A stretch of 64,000 nt of DNA from Brachyspira suanatina (lineage in GTDB: Bacteria; Spirochaetota; Brachyspiria; Brachyspirales; Brachyspiraceae). Shown one piece after another: positions 1 to 9,104 of the stretch (position 1 is the stretch's first letter; every line of letters starts with the position of its first letter). Where the stretch lies: contig NZ_CVLB01000001.1 in NCBI RefSeq assembly GCF_001049755.1, positions 186,001 to 250,000 on the forward strand, written 5' to 3'. The position numbers and the translations under genes were made by a program. A model generated the notes under the pieces. It ran no database searches. It saw only the letters and a program-made list of their open reading frames with translations, and was not told the DNA's origin.

Positions 1-501
1 TTCTTTGAACTTTTCATTAATTGTATTTGCAACAATTTCTGTACTTTCAGCATTAGGAGTCATTTTATTTATTTGTATGATATTTTTTACAGTTTCGATT
101 TCATCTATATTGATTTTTTTATCTACTTTGAAAGGAAGATAATCATTACCTTCTTTTGATTTTATAGACATCACATAATTATCATTTGCTATTTCTACTG
201 TACCTCCGAACTTTTCATGCAGAAATCTTATAACTTTATACGATACTTCATCATCAATAGTATCTTTAAATATTATTTCTCTTTTATTATTAAATACCAA
301 AGCTCCGTTATTTGCTATTAGATAATCAAATTCTAAACCATGTCTGTCAATATGCTCAAATATAGAAAATTTATTTCTTCCTGTTGCTATAGTAAATATA
401 TTTCCAGCTTTTCTCCATTTCTTTACAGCATCAAAAACACTATCATCAATTTTTTCATGAATATATATAGTCATATCATAATCGCTAAAAAACAATTTCA
501 T
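1..501 (-). CDS. HAD-superfamily hydrolase (Cof-like), 3' end outside window
   Basis: The reverse-strand frame is open from an ATG at 501 to the window edge (167 codons), so the C-terminal part is missing. The N terminus reads FFSDYDMT, the HAD motif I (DxDxT) with the nucleophile Asp and the acid/base Asp two residues on. It is followed by a TIATGRN segment (motif II, Thr/Ser) and an IANNGA segment, both typical of Cof/YbiV-type phosphatases. Such enzymes dephosphorylate small phosphometabolites in the cytosol; the substrate cannot be read from the sequence. It lies upstream of the S66 peptidase gene and on the same strand. Confidence 0.85.
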   Translation of the reverse strand, partial: MKLFFSDYDMTIYIHEKIDDSVFDAVKKWRKAGNIFTIATGRNKFSIFEHIDRHGLEFDYLIANNGALVFNNKREIIFKDTIDDEVSYKVIRFLHEKFGGTVEIANDNYVMSIKSKEGNDYLPFKVDKKINIDEIETVKNIIQINKMTPNAESTEIVANTINEKFKE

Positions 502-545
502 AATAACTCTCTTAATTTATATTTAATTTTTATTGTTTAATTTTT

Positions 546-1502
546 TTAAATCAATACATTTTCTAATGTTTCAAAACTTTTATTTTTTGCATCAATCTTT
601 ACCATAGTACCATGTGCCATAGTAAGTTTAGTTTTTCCATGTCCGCATTTTACATTTGTGAGTACAGGTATATTTAAATTGCTTAATCTTTCTATTATAG
701 TTTCTTTAGCAGTTCTAAAACCTGTTTCTTTTTCGCCTTCAACTAAATCGCAGTTTTCAAAATCTCCTACTACAATTCCTTTTATCGATCTGCCTATTTC
801 TTTTGAATTAAATATAGTAGATATAACTCTGTCAATTTTATAAGGTTTTTCATCTATTTCTTCTATATATAGAATATAATCTTTATTTAATTTTGGAAAA
901 TATTCTGTACCGAAACTAGACATCATTACAATGAAATTTCCTCCTATAAGTATGCCTTCTGCTTTTCCATTATCTCCATAAGATATGCTTTCAAATTCTG
1001 AGCAGTCTGGATTTTTATAAATGATTTTTTCCCTGCTTTCTAAAACATCGAACATATTATTTAATGAAGCCTCATCGAATGATTTTCCTTTTACCATATC
1101 TATACTTACCATAGGTGCATGAAATGTTATAAGCCCTGTTTTTTCATAAAAAGCCAAATGAAAAGAAGTTATATCGCTGTATCCTGCAAATATTTTAGGG
1201 TTATTTTTTATAATATCATAATCTAATTTATCAAGTATCCTAACAGCTCCGTAACCGCCTCTTGAGCATATAATAGCATCAACTTCATCATCTTCAAAGA
1301 AGTTATTTAAATCTTCCGCCCTTGCTTCATCTGTTCCGCCGTATCCATTATGATTATCAAGTACATGTTTTGACAATTTGACTTTGTATCCTCTATTTTC
1401 TAAATATGCTATTCCTTCATCAAGTTTATCTTTTGGGCATGCACTTGAAGGGGTTATTATTCCTATGGTATTTCCTTTTTCTAATCTTTTTGGCTTTATC
1501 AT
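546..1502 (-). CDS. Peptidase S66 (LD-carboxypeptidase/MccF-like)
   Basis: 318 residues, usual for the family. The nucleophile Ser is in GYSD (about residue 109). The EEIDEKPYKIDR stretch carries the catalytic Glu, and a GHGKTKL segment near the C terminus carries the His. There is no signal peptide, so it is cytosolic. Family members remove the terminal D-Ala from tetrapeptides during murein recycling or cleave microcin-C-type conjugates; the sequence does not separate these roles. It lies 8 nt downstream of the YjbQ gene on the same strand and is probably co-transcribed with it. Confidence 0.9.
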   Translation of the reverse strand: MIKPKRLEKGNTIGIITPSSACPKDKLDEGIAYLENRGYKVKLSKHVLDNHNGYGGTDEARAEDLNNFFEDDEVDAIICSRGGYGAVRILDKLDYDIIKNNPKIFAGYSDITSFHLAFYEKTGLITFHAPMVSIDMVKGKSFDEASLNNMFDVLESREKIIYKNPDCSEFESISYGDNGKAEGILIGGNFIVMMSSFGTEYFPKLNKDYILYIEEIDEKPYKIDRVISTIFNSKEIGRSIKGIVVGDFENCDLVEGEKETGFRTAKETIIERLSNLNIPVLTNVKCGHGKTKLTMAHGTMVKIDAKNKSFETLENVLI

Positions 1503-1510
1503 AAAATTAA

Positions 1511-1927
1511 TTATTCTCCTATAATTTTTATCAATACTCTTTTTACTCTTTTTCCGTCATATTCTCCGTAGAAAATCTGCTCCCAAGTTCCGAAATCAAG
1601 TTTTCCCTCTGTAACAGCCACAACAACTTCTCTTCCCATTAATTGTCTTTTCATATGAGCATCAGCATTATCTTCATAGCCGTTATGATTGTATTGACTA
1701 TGAGGTTTTTCAGGAGCCAATTTTTCAAGCCATACTTCAAAATCCTGATGGAGTCCGCTTTCATCATCATTAATAAATACGCTTGCTGTTATATTCATAG
1801 CATTGCATAAAACAAGTCCTTCTTTAATGCCGCTTTCATTTAAGCATTTTTGAACTTCAGGAGTGATATTTATATAACCTCTCCTTTTAGGGTAATTTAT
1901 TTCCAAAACTTTTCTATAAGATTTCAT
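1511..1927 (-). CDS. YjbQ / UPF0047 family protein
   Basis: 138 residues covering the whole UPF0047 fold. It has the conserved [14 protein letters not shown] core, an [18 protein letters not shown] segment with the family's His and Asp cluster, and a [12 protein letters not shown] motif near the end. Members were linked to weak thiamine-phosphate synthase activity, but the physiological role is unsettled. The gene has an AGGAG ribosome site just upstream and a good promoter at 1955-1983. It leads a two-gene unit with the S66 peptidase. Confidence 0.9.
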   Translation of the reverse strand: MKSYRKVLEINYPKRRGYINITPEVQKCLNESGIKEGLVLCNAMNITASVFINDDESGLHQDFEVWLEKLAPEKPHSQYNHNGYEDNADAHMKRQLMGREVVVAVTEGKLDFGTWEQIFYGEYDGKRVKRVLIKIIGE

Positions 1928-1954
1928 TTTATTCTCCTAAAAAATTTTATTATC

Positions 1955-1983
1955 ATGATATAATAAAATTTCAAGCATGACAA
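1955..1983 (-). promoter_or_regulatory. Sigma-70-type promoter of yjbQ-S66 unit
   Basis: On the minus strand TTGTCA is followed after 17 nt by TATCAT, with the start codon about 28 nt downstream. Pattern match only. Confidence 0.55.
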
Positions 1984-2037
1984 GTTGTAACATACAGTTA
2001 TATTAATATTTTTTATAATTAAATTATATTATTTTGT

Positions 2038-2133
2038 ACTAGTCGTACCGGCATTACTTATTTTTATCAAATGTAAATTATATGCGACCGAAGTAAGTAC
2101 CTTAACAAAGGAAGGTATGTGAATCGTACTTTT
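2038..2133. repeat. Possible small intergenic element with GTACGA ends
   Basis: The 258-nt gap between yjbQ and the radical-SAM gene contains a patch with more GC than its surroundings. On the minus strand both ends carry GTACGA. It includes a TACCTT/AAGGTA hairpin (2098-2117) followed by a TACTTCGGTCGC segment. It could be a terminator for the radical-SAM gene or a copy of a dispersed repeat. Only one copy lies in this window. Confidence 0.3.
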
Positions 2134-2185
2134 TATTATACAGTGAAATATTAATAAAAAATTAATAACCCAATAAAAACAATAA

Positions 2186-4597
2186 TTATACTAATTCCAA
2201 CTTTCTAATATTTTTTATGTTTATATTATTCTTTGAAAGATAGCTTTTTATGTCGCGTACTCTTATAGCTTTTTCATTGCTTTCTAAAAGTGTTATGAGT
2301 AAATCATTGCCTTTCTTTATAGCTAAATAATCTCCTTTTCTCTCTTCGCTTATTCTTAAATCTTCCTTGTTTGATAATATTTTTAATGCTTCTTCATCAT
2401 TATTAGTTTCTATTTTGTAAATGGTGTTCTTTGGAAGAGATTGAATATTTTTAGCATTTAAAGGAGTAGATACTGCACTAATTATTTCAATGCCTATATG
2501 AGAAAGTAAATTGTTTATTTTGTTTTTTAATAAGTCTATGTCTATGATATCAGTTAAACTTATTTCCATATACTCTGCTTCACTCTCGCATGCAAATGGA
2601 GTAGGGGGAGTAAATACAACTTTTTCTAATGGGTGAAAGCCTTTGCTTAAAGCTATGCTTGCCCCTGCTATTTTTAAAGCACAAATCATAACTCTTGATA
2701 AATCATGCATTCCCAAAAGTGATGATATGCCTTCTTTTTTGAATTTCATTAATACTTTATAATTTACAGCAAATATATCTCTTTTCTTTAAAGTTTTTAA
2801 TTCTTCAACCATTTGAGTAAAGTTTGTATTTAAAACTTCTTTTTTGTATTTATGACAGTATTTTTTATAATCTATACCGCAGTTCTGACAATTTCCAGTA
2901 AAGCAGTAATCTGTAAATTTGCCGTTTTGAAATCTTTCATATTCTTTATCAAAAAATGTCTGACTTACAAGAGTATCAATGCATTTCCAAGGCGTATTTA
3001 TTTTTTTACTTAATAATTCTTTTATAGTGTATCCGCTTTCTTCTACTACTTCTTTCCAAACATCATATTTAAAATATTCTACCCAAGCATCAAATTTTGC
3101 ACCTTTCTTATACGCTTTGTAAATAATATCTCCGATTTTTTCATCGCCTCTTGATATTATGCCTTCAATTTCTGCCATTCTAGGAGGGTGATATTTTATA
3201 GCTACTTTAGTACCTCTAAAATAATCGCGTACCTTTCCTATATAAGTAATTGCTTCTTCATCTGTAAGCTGATTATTATTTTCTAAAGGCGTGTGAGGCT
3301 TTGGAATAAATACATTAATAGCCGCATTTATTTTTACTTTATTCTTTGATACCTTTATCATTTTTTCAAGGGCTTCTATTATTTCATCTGCTTCTTTATC
3401 TGGATTATCAGTGAATCCTATCATAAAATAAATTTTTACTATTTTCCAGCCCATTTTTTGAACATCTGCAAGTATATTGTATATGGCATCTTCGTCCATT
3501 TCCTTATTGATTTTTTCTCTTAATTCATGGCTTCCTACTTCTAATGCAAATGTTAATCCTGTTTTTCTAAATTGTGCTATTCTGTCTGCAGTGTCCTTAT
3601 CAAATGAGTCTATTCTTAATGAAGGCAGAGAAAGAGAAAATCCTTTATGTTCTCCTAATGTCTGTAAATATTCTATTAATTCCCCGATATGAGGATAGTC
3701 ATCAGCAGAAAGAGAGAATAAATTTAAAGTATTAGCTCCAGTTGCCTCAAGTGACTCCATTGCTATATCAACTATTTTTTCTATAGTACGGTTTCTTACT
3801 GGGCGATAAGTAATACCAGCTAAACAGAATCTACAGCTATGAGTACAGCCTCTAGCTATTTCAACGGATATTCTGTTTTGAATGCCTTCAACAAGAGGAA
3901 CTAAAGGCTTCTTTACATAAGGCATTTCATTAATATTTTCAACGAATATTCTTTTTACATGTTTCCTTGGATATTTTGGAACATAAGCGTATTCAAGTTT
4001 TGAAAGCTCTTTTAATATATCATCTCTTTTTGCACCGTTTTTTTTGAGATTATAAATTATATCAACAAAGTTTTTCATCTCAAAATCAAACTCACCGAAT
4101 AAAAATACATCAATAAAATCAGCCAAAGGGAATGGATTAAATACGCTTGGGCCTCCTGCTGCTATTATAGGTACATCATCTCCTCTTTCATCTCTATGTA
4201 TAGGTATTTGGCTTAATTCGAGTACTTGTAGTATATTTGTATATATAAGCTCATACTGCAAAGTAAATCCTAAAACATCGGCGTCTTTTACTCTGCTGAA
4301 AGTTTCTAAAGTATAAAGCGGTATATTTTTTTCTCTTAAAAGTTTTTCAAAGTCTTCAGCAACGGCATAAACTCTTTCACATGAAGCGTATTCTATAGAG
4401 TTAATAACCTCATAAAGTATAGAAAGCCCTAAATTACTAATTGCTATTTCATACATATCTGCAAAGCACATAACGAATTTAAAAGGCATATCAGGTTTTA
4501 TTATAGCATTTATTTCACCGCCTAAATATCTAGTAGGCTTTATTATATCTTCACTTTTAACAAGTGCTAGTATTTCGTTTTTTAAATTTTCACTCAT
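2186..4597 (-). CDS. B12-binding-type radical SAM protein fused to DUF2344
   Basis: 803 residues. The N-terminal ~200 residues form a B12-binding-like Rossmann region (TIGR03960 type) with the IAAGGPSVFNPFPLADFID signature. The radical-SAM core follows, with the 4Fe-4S cysteines C251, C255 and C258 (CTHSCRFC). A cysteine-rich linker (about 570-600) leads into a DUF2344 domain (about 610-800). In many bacteria these are two adjacent genes; here they are one chain. The role is unknown, with proposed links to RNA or ribosome-related modification. Transcription starts from the promoter at 4631-4659. Confidence 0.9.
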   Translation of the reverse strand: MSENLKNEILALVKSEDIIKPTRYLGGEINAIIKPDMPFKFVMCFADMYEIAISNLGLSILYEVINSIEYASCERVYAVAEDFEKLLREKNIPLYTLETFSRVKDADVLGFTLQYELIYTNILQVLELSQIPIHRDERGDDVPIIAAGGPSVFNPFPLADFIDVFLFGEFDFEMKNFVDIIYNLKKNGAKRDDILKELSKLEYAYVPKYPRKHVKRIFVENINEMPYVKKPLVPLVEGIQNRISVEIARGCTHSCRFCLAGITYRPVRNRTIEKIVDIAMESLEATGANTLNLFSLSADDYPHIGELIEYLQTLGEHKGFSLSLPSLRIDSFDKDTADRIAQFRKTGLTFALEVGSHELREKINKEMDEDAIYNILADVQKMGWKIVKIYFMIGFTDNPDKEADEIIEALEKMIKVSKNKVKINAAINVFIPKPHTPLENNNQLTDEEAITYIGKVRDYFRGTKVAIKYHPPRMAEIEGIISRGDEKIGDIIYKAYKKGAKFDAWVEYFKYDVWKEVVEESGYTIKELLSKKINTPWKCIDTLVSQTFFDKEYERFQNGKFTDYCFTGNCQNCGIDYKKYCHKYKKEVLNTNFTQMVEELKTLKKRDIFAVNYKVLMKFKKEGISSLLGMHDLSRVMICALKIAGASIALSKGFHPLEKVVFTPPTPFACESEAEYMEISLTDIIDIDLLKNKINNLLSHIGIEIISAVSTPLNAKNIQSLPKNTIYKIETNNDEEALKILSNKEDLRISEERKGDYLAIKKGNDLLITLLESNEKAIRVRDIKSYLSKNNINIKNIRKLELV

Positions 4598-4630
4598 TAT
4601 TTTTTATAATCCCGATTATTATTTTGAATT

Positions 4631-4659
4631 ATTATATAGTAAAGTTTAGTATAATACAA
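4631..4659 (-). promoter_or_regulatory. Promoter of radical-SAM gene
   Basis: TTGTAT, 17 nt, TATAAT on the minus strand, about 34 nt before the start codon. Confidence 0.6.
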
Positions 4660-4719
4660 ATTATATTATAAATATATTAATTTTTTATTTTTATGATTAA
4701 AATATATATATTGTTTTAA

Positions 4720-4748
4720 TTGATATCAAAATTATTATAATCTATAAT
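4720..4748 (+). promoter_or_regulatory. Promoter of TPR gene
   Basis: TTGATA, 17 nt, perfect TATAAT, with a predicted start of RNA about 20 nt before the GGAG/ATG. Confidence 0.6.
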
Positions 4749-4774
4749 AAATAATCTATTAAATGGAGTATATA

Positions 4775-6727
4775 ATGGATTTTAGTACTGAAATGGAAAA
4801 CTTATTGGCTAAAAAAGAGCTTGATAAAGTTATTAAAAGATGTAAAGAATTAATAGAATCTAGTTTGAAACATCAATCAGACAATAGTAAATTATTTGAT
4901 TTAGCTTTAGCATATTATTATTTAGGAAGAGCTCAATCTGATCATAATCAAGCTATAGAATGTTATAATAAATCTGTAAAATATTGCGATGAATTAATAA
5001 AATTAAATTCATATTCTAATATGAATAAAGTATATCATATAAGAGGATTAGACAATCATTATTTGGCAAAATATAAAGAAGCTGTTAAAGATTATGATAA
5101 AGCTATAGAATTAAATAGAAATGATTATAATACAATATATAATAAGACTTTATCTTTATCTCAATTAAAAGAATATCAAGAAAGTATTGATATACTTAAA
5201 AAAATTGTAGATAAAGTAGATCATAAATTAAAAATTGATATATATAATAATATTGGGCTTTATTTATATTATTTAGGGTATTTTAAAGAATCTTTACATT
5301 ATTTAAATGAATCAATAAAACGGAATGATAAACATTATTCAGCCTATTTTAATAGAGGAATTACAAAAGCTGCTTTATTAGAATATAATGAAGCTATAGA
5401 AGATTTTAATATTGGAATATCAATAAATAGCCATGATTTTAGAGCTTATTATTATAGAGCAATATTAAGACTTGAAATTAAGAATTATGAATATGCAATA
5501 TTAGACTTTGATAAAATGGCTAGTTTGGATGAAAATTTTGGGATACTTAATATTCTAAATATAATTATGGATTTTGATTATTGTTTAGAAAATATAGATG
5601 CTATTTTTAATAAATTGATATCTTGTGATAATATATGGAAAAATGATAAAATATTTTCTATTTTATATGATAATGATGCAATTAAAAAAAATGATAACAT
5701 AATAAAATATATAAAAACTAATTTACTCTATCAATATTATTTACTTACTATTCTTTCTTTTAATAATAGTTTTTTAGGAAATCATTATAATGATAAAGTT
5801 AATGTAAACTATTATTTAACATTAAATAAATTAATGCTATTATTGAACGAGAATACAACTGACAGAGTAAATGCAAATAGCATTAGAATAACAAATATAA
5901 CAACGGCAAATGATTCAAAGGAAGGAAAAATATTAGAAAAAATTTTACAAATAAATAATAGGATAATAAAAATAGAAAACATAGATAATTTAATAACATT
6001 TCAAAAATCTTTTTCAAGAAATACAGATTCTTTAACTATGTTCAGATTATATGGAAAAGAAAATGATAAAGAATTTACAGGAGCATCATTAATTATAAAG
6101 AAAGATTATTTCAATGATAATAAAATAATGTCAAAATTAATTCCTATGGATATTTTTAATCAAAATTATTTAAAGAGAAATTTATATTGGATTTTATACT
6201 ATAATGAAAAAGAAAATATATTAGTTTTTAATCCTACAAATTCTAAATATACAAATGTTGTTATAGATTTAAAAGAAATTGATACCATAGATAATAGCAA
6301 TTATAAATATGCCAATATAGTAAATATTATAAAAAAAGTTTTTAAAAATATTTTTGAAACAGTAGATTTTATAAATCTCAATGTAAATGATGATAATGTT
6401 AAAAATTATATATTTAGTTATTTATTTGAAAATATAAAATATATTATTAAACATGAAGCATTTTTTGAGGAAAAAGAACTAAGAATGTTAGTCGTATACG
6501 ATATTGAATCACAATATATAAAAATAGATACAAAGATAAAAAAATTATATGTTGATTATCTTAAATTATTTGATGATAAATCGAATTATATAAAAGAAAT
6601 TATTGTGGGCTCTAAAGTTGAAAATGTAGAATCCATGATAGAATATATTAGAAAATTGTTATCAAGTAAACAAAATAAAGAATTGCATAGTATCCCTGTA
6701 ACTTTTTCAAAAGCACCGCTAAGATAA
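4775..6727 (+). CDS. TPR protein with DUF2971-like C-terminal domain
   Basis: 650 residues from the ATG at 4775. An in-frame ATG at 4763 lies before the GGAG (4765-4768), so the later start is preferred. Residues ~30-260 are tandem tetratricopeptide repeats (patterns such as YNKSVKY, YDKAIELN, FNIGISIN). The C-terminal ~240 residues contain FQKSFSRNTDSLTMFRLYG and a late EEKELRM...EIIVGSK stretch, which resembles DUF2971 (SFS...W..YG; E.E.R; I.G). No signal peptide is seen. The TPR array suggests protein binding; function is unknown. DUF2971 proteins often occur in accessory or defence neighbourhoods, but this copy sits among housekeeping genes. Confidence 0.75.
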   Translation: MDFSTEMENLLAKKELDKVIKRCKELIESSLKHQSDNSKLFDLALAYYYLGRAQSDHNQAIECYNKSVKYCDELIKLNSYSNMNKVYHIRGLDNHYLAKYKEAVKDYDKAIELNRNDYNTIYNKTLSLSQLKEYQESIDILKKIVDKVDHKLKIDIYNNIGLYLYYLGYFKESLHYLNESIKRNDKHYSAYFNRGITKAALLEYNEAIEDFNIGISINSHDFRAYYYRAILRLEIKNYEYAILDFDKMASLDENFGILNILNIIMDFDYCLENIDAIFNKLISCDNIWKNDKIFSILYDNDAIKKNDNIIKYIKTNLLYQYYLLTILSFNNSFLGNHYNDKVNVNYYLTLNKLMLLLNENTTDRVNANSIRITNITTANDSKEGKILEKILQINNRIIKIENIDNLITFQKSFSRNTDSLTMFRLYGKENDKEFTGASLIIKKDYFNDNKIMSKLIPMDIFNQNYLKRNLYWILYYNEKENILVFNPTNSKYTNVVIDLKEIDTIDNSNYKYANIVNIIKKVFKNIFETVDFINLNVNDDNVKNYIFSYLFENIKYIIKHEAFFEEKELRMLVVYDIESQYIKIDTKIKKLYVDYLKLFDDKSNYIKEIIVGSKVENVESMIEYIRKLLSSKQNKELHSIPVTFSKAPLR

Positions 6728-6758
6728 TTGAATATATAAAATAGTTTATAAATAAAAA

Positions 6759-6787
6759 AAGAGGCTTACTAAAAAAGCAAACCTCTT
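6759..6787. terminator. Bidirectional terminator between TPR gene and rseP
   Basis: AAGAGG and CCTCTT pair across an ~17-nt loop, with T-rich tracts on both sides in the respective sense. It sits between two converging genes. Confidence 0.6.
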
Positions 6788-6814
6788 ATATTTTTATTAT
6801 TTTTTATAAATGTT

Positions 6815-8179
6815 TTATCTGAATAATTGTGTTATATCATTTATAGTTATGAATATAGCCAAAGTTATTAAGAAAGCAGCACCTACAGCCTGTATCTTAG
6901 TTAAAACTTTTCTGTCTATAGGTCTTCTCATTATAAGTTCTATAAATGAAAATACTATCATTCCTCCATCCACTACAGGTAAAGGAAGAAGATTCATTAA
7001 GAAAAGTATCAAACTTATAGTAGCAGTAAATGAAAGTATAGTTCTAAGTCTGTATTCTACATCAACAGAAATAACCTGTGATGAAATCTGTATTATTCTA
7101 ACAGGGCCGCCTAAATTTTCACGTACTGATAATTTTCCAGTGAAAAGAAGTTTAAGTCCATTGATATATGATACTATATAATTTCCTGTTTCTTTAAAAG
7201 CCTCTGGTATAGATTTTGGGAAAGGTGTTCCGGCAACTTTTTCAACTCTCATAGGAGTGCTGTCAAACTCTACTCCTAAACTTCCATAAGTTCCAAGTGC
7301 TTTTGAAGTTACAGGTCTTGGTATAGCCTCTCTTGTAATCTCTTCACCATTTCTAAGAATTGTTATATTTATTTTTTGAGAAGCATTATCCATTACTATA
7401 GGTCTGAAATCTGCTATATTATTAGCATTCATTCCGTTAATAGATATTATTTTATCTCCAGCCATAAGTCCTGCTTCAGAAGCAGCAGAATCAGCAATTA
7501 CATTTTTTATTATAAGGTCATTTCCAAAATATAATCCTAATGCTCTTTCTCCGCTTAAAGCCTTTAACATTTCAACAGAAGGTATTACTATATCTAAAGT
7601 TTCACCGTTTCTGTTTAATGTGAAAGTTATATTTTCAGCAGCTTTCTGTATTGCCTCATCATTTATTGTTTTTAATATATCATTATCAGATTCTACTTTT
7701 ATACCGTTTATAGCTGTTATAGTATCTCCGCTTTGTATGCCGTATTCATAAGCTAATGTTATGCCTGATTTTGAATGCATATATCTTCCGTCTTTGAATA
7801 CCGATACAGTAGGCGAATATAAATCTATCTTTGATGGCATAGAAACCAATACAGCTAAAAGTATAAAAGCAAATAGATAATTAAAGAAAGGACCGGCAAA
7901 ATAAACTATTATTCTTCTTAAAGGAGACATATTCAAAAAATCTCCTTCTTCTACTTTACCATCTTCAGCAATTTCACCTTTAAATTTACAGTATCCTCCA
8001 AAAGGTATTGCAGAAAATCTGAAATCTATTCCTTTAATTTCCTTTTTAAAAAGTATAGGGCCAAAACCAATAGAAAAAGCTTCAGCCTTTATTCCAACTG
8101 CTAAGCCAGCAAGTAAGTGTCCCATTTCATGAACAAATACAAGTACGCTTAATAGTATAATAGCACCTATCCAACTCAA
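6815..8179 (-). CDS. rseP: RIP zinc metalloprotease RseP (site-2 protease)
   Basis: 454 residues, full length. HEMGH at residues 17-21 gives the two zinc His and the catalytic Glu in the first membrane helix. The C-terminal NLLPLPVVDGG segment supplies the third ligand, Asp. Two PDZ-like domains lie between (about 115-190 and 200-285; GIQSGDTITAING and GLMAGDKIISING loops). The enzyme cuts transmembrane segments of anti-sigma factors and remnant signal peptides in the inner membrane. It starts at TTG, with GGAGG spaced 6 nt before it. Convergent with the TPR gene. Confidence 0.95.
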   Translation of the reverse strand: MSWIGAIILLSVLVFVHEMGHLLAGLAVGIKAEAFSIGFGPILFKKEIKGIDFRFSAIPFGGYCKFKGEIAEDGKVEEGDFLNMSPLRRIIVYFAGPFFNYLFAFILLAVLVSMPSKIDLYSPTVSVFKDGRYMHSKSGITLAYEYGIQSGDTITAINGIKVESDNDILKTINDEAIQKAAENITFTLNRNGETLDIVIPSVEMLKALSGERALGLYFGNDLIIKNVIADSAASEAGLMAGDKIISINGMNANNIADFRPIVMDNASQKINITILRNGEEITREAIPRPVTSKALGTYGSLGVEFDSTPMRVEKVAGTPFPKSIPEAFKETGNYIVSYINGLKLLFTGKLSVRENLGGPVRIIQISSQVISVDVEYRLRTILSFTATISLILFLMNLLPLPVVDGGMIVFSFIELIMRRPIDRKVLTKIQAVGAAFLITLAIFITINDITQLFR

Positions 8180-8231
8180 ATTAAGCCTCCTAAAATTGTT
8201 TTGTTATTCTTATTAAGAATAATTACTAATA

Positions 8232-8260
8232 AGTATATATTCAATACAAATTTATTTCAA
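8232..8260 (-). promoter_or_regulatory. Promoter of rseP
   Basis: TTGAAA, 17 nt, TATACT on the minus strand, about 50 nt before the TTG start. Confidence 0.5.
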
Positions 8261-8350
8261 TAAGTTTTACAAAAATTATAAATATAATATATCATAATTT
8301 TAGAATTTACAATACATTTACATTTATATCTTTTAAATATAAGAAAAATA

Positions 8351-8379
8351 TTGACAAAATATATTAAATTTGTTAAATT
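8351..8379 (+). promoter_or_regulatory. Promoter abutting a start codon (possible leaderless mRNA)
   Basis: Perfect TTGACA, 17 nt, TAAATT. The expected first RNA base falls on or next to the ATG at 8386, and no Shine-Dalgarno sequence precedes that ATG. Confidence 0.45.
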
Positions 8380-8385
8380 TTAAAT

Positions 8386-8997
8386 ATGAAAAGAATAATT
8401 ATATTAATTTTATCAATTTTTTGTCTCTTTCTGTCAGGCTGTAGTTATCAAGTATTAAATCCAAATAATGATAGCAGTTCAAATTCATCTAATAATAATG
8501 GAAATTCAGGAAATAATAACGGCAATAATAATAGCGGTACTACAAAAACTATGTACTTTAAATTTAAAGTATCAGGTAAATCTTCTTTGAATAAATTTAA
8601 ATATGGAAATGAACATATTTATCCAAAGGAAGTAAGTATAGAAAATTATCAAAATAAAAAAACTTTTTCTTATACAGGTAAATGGGGTGATCCTGGATTT
8701 ATTACTATTTTTTACTTTTGTGATGATAAAATAGGAAATAGTATGAGTATTCCTTTCTATATAGGAGATTCTAAATTATCAGTAGTATATGATGATAAAA
8801 GTAATGAAATAACATATAATGGATATATTTGGATTTTAAATTCTGGAAAGGGATTTTTTAGAAATGATTTCTCTTGTACCATACCTTTAAAAGATTTTGA
8901 TGAATCTAAAAATAATAATACGGCTTTAATATCAATAGTTTTATATCCTGATTCTGATTCATATATTTGTACATTTGACGGTTTTGAAAGTAAATAG
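8386..8997 (+). CDS. Secreted lipoprotein of unknown function
   Basis: 203 residues. A lipoprotein signal peptide ends in the lipobox LSGC (Cys19), so the mature protein is predicted to be lipid-anchored. A low-complexity Asn/Ser/Gly linker (about 25-53) follows, then a ~150-residue domain rich in beta-strand and aromatic residues with no family I recognise. The start is fixed by the signal peptide although no ribosome site is present. The long Asn-rich tether is typical of surface-displayed spirochaete lipoproteins; localisation is inferred. Confidence 0.75.
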   Translation: MKRIIILILSIFCLFLSGCSYQVLNPNNDSSSNSSNNNGNSGNNNGNNNSGTTKTMYFKFKVSGKSSLNKFKYGNEHIYPKEVSIENYQNKKTFSYTGKWGDPGFITIFYFCDDKIGNSMSIPFYIGDSKLSVVYDDKSNEITYNGYIWILNSGKGFFRNDFSCTIPLKDFDESKNNNTALISIVLYPDSDSYICTFDGFESK

Positions 8998-9033
8998 TTA
9001 TAAAATTTGTGTAAATTTTGCAATATTTTTAAT

Positions 9034-9062
9034 TTGATTATATGTAGAAACTACTATATAAT
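9034..9062 (+). promoter_or_regulatory. Promoter of CHAT-amidase unit
   Basis: TTGATT, 17 nt, perfect TATAAT, about 40 nt before the ATG at 9105. Confidence 0.6.
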
Positions 9063-9104
9063 AACTTAAACTAATTAATATAAATTTACTTAAATAATAT
9101 TTTG

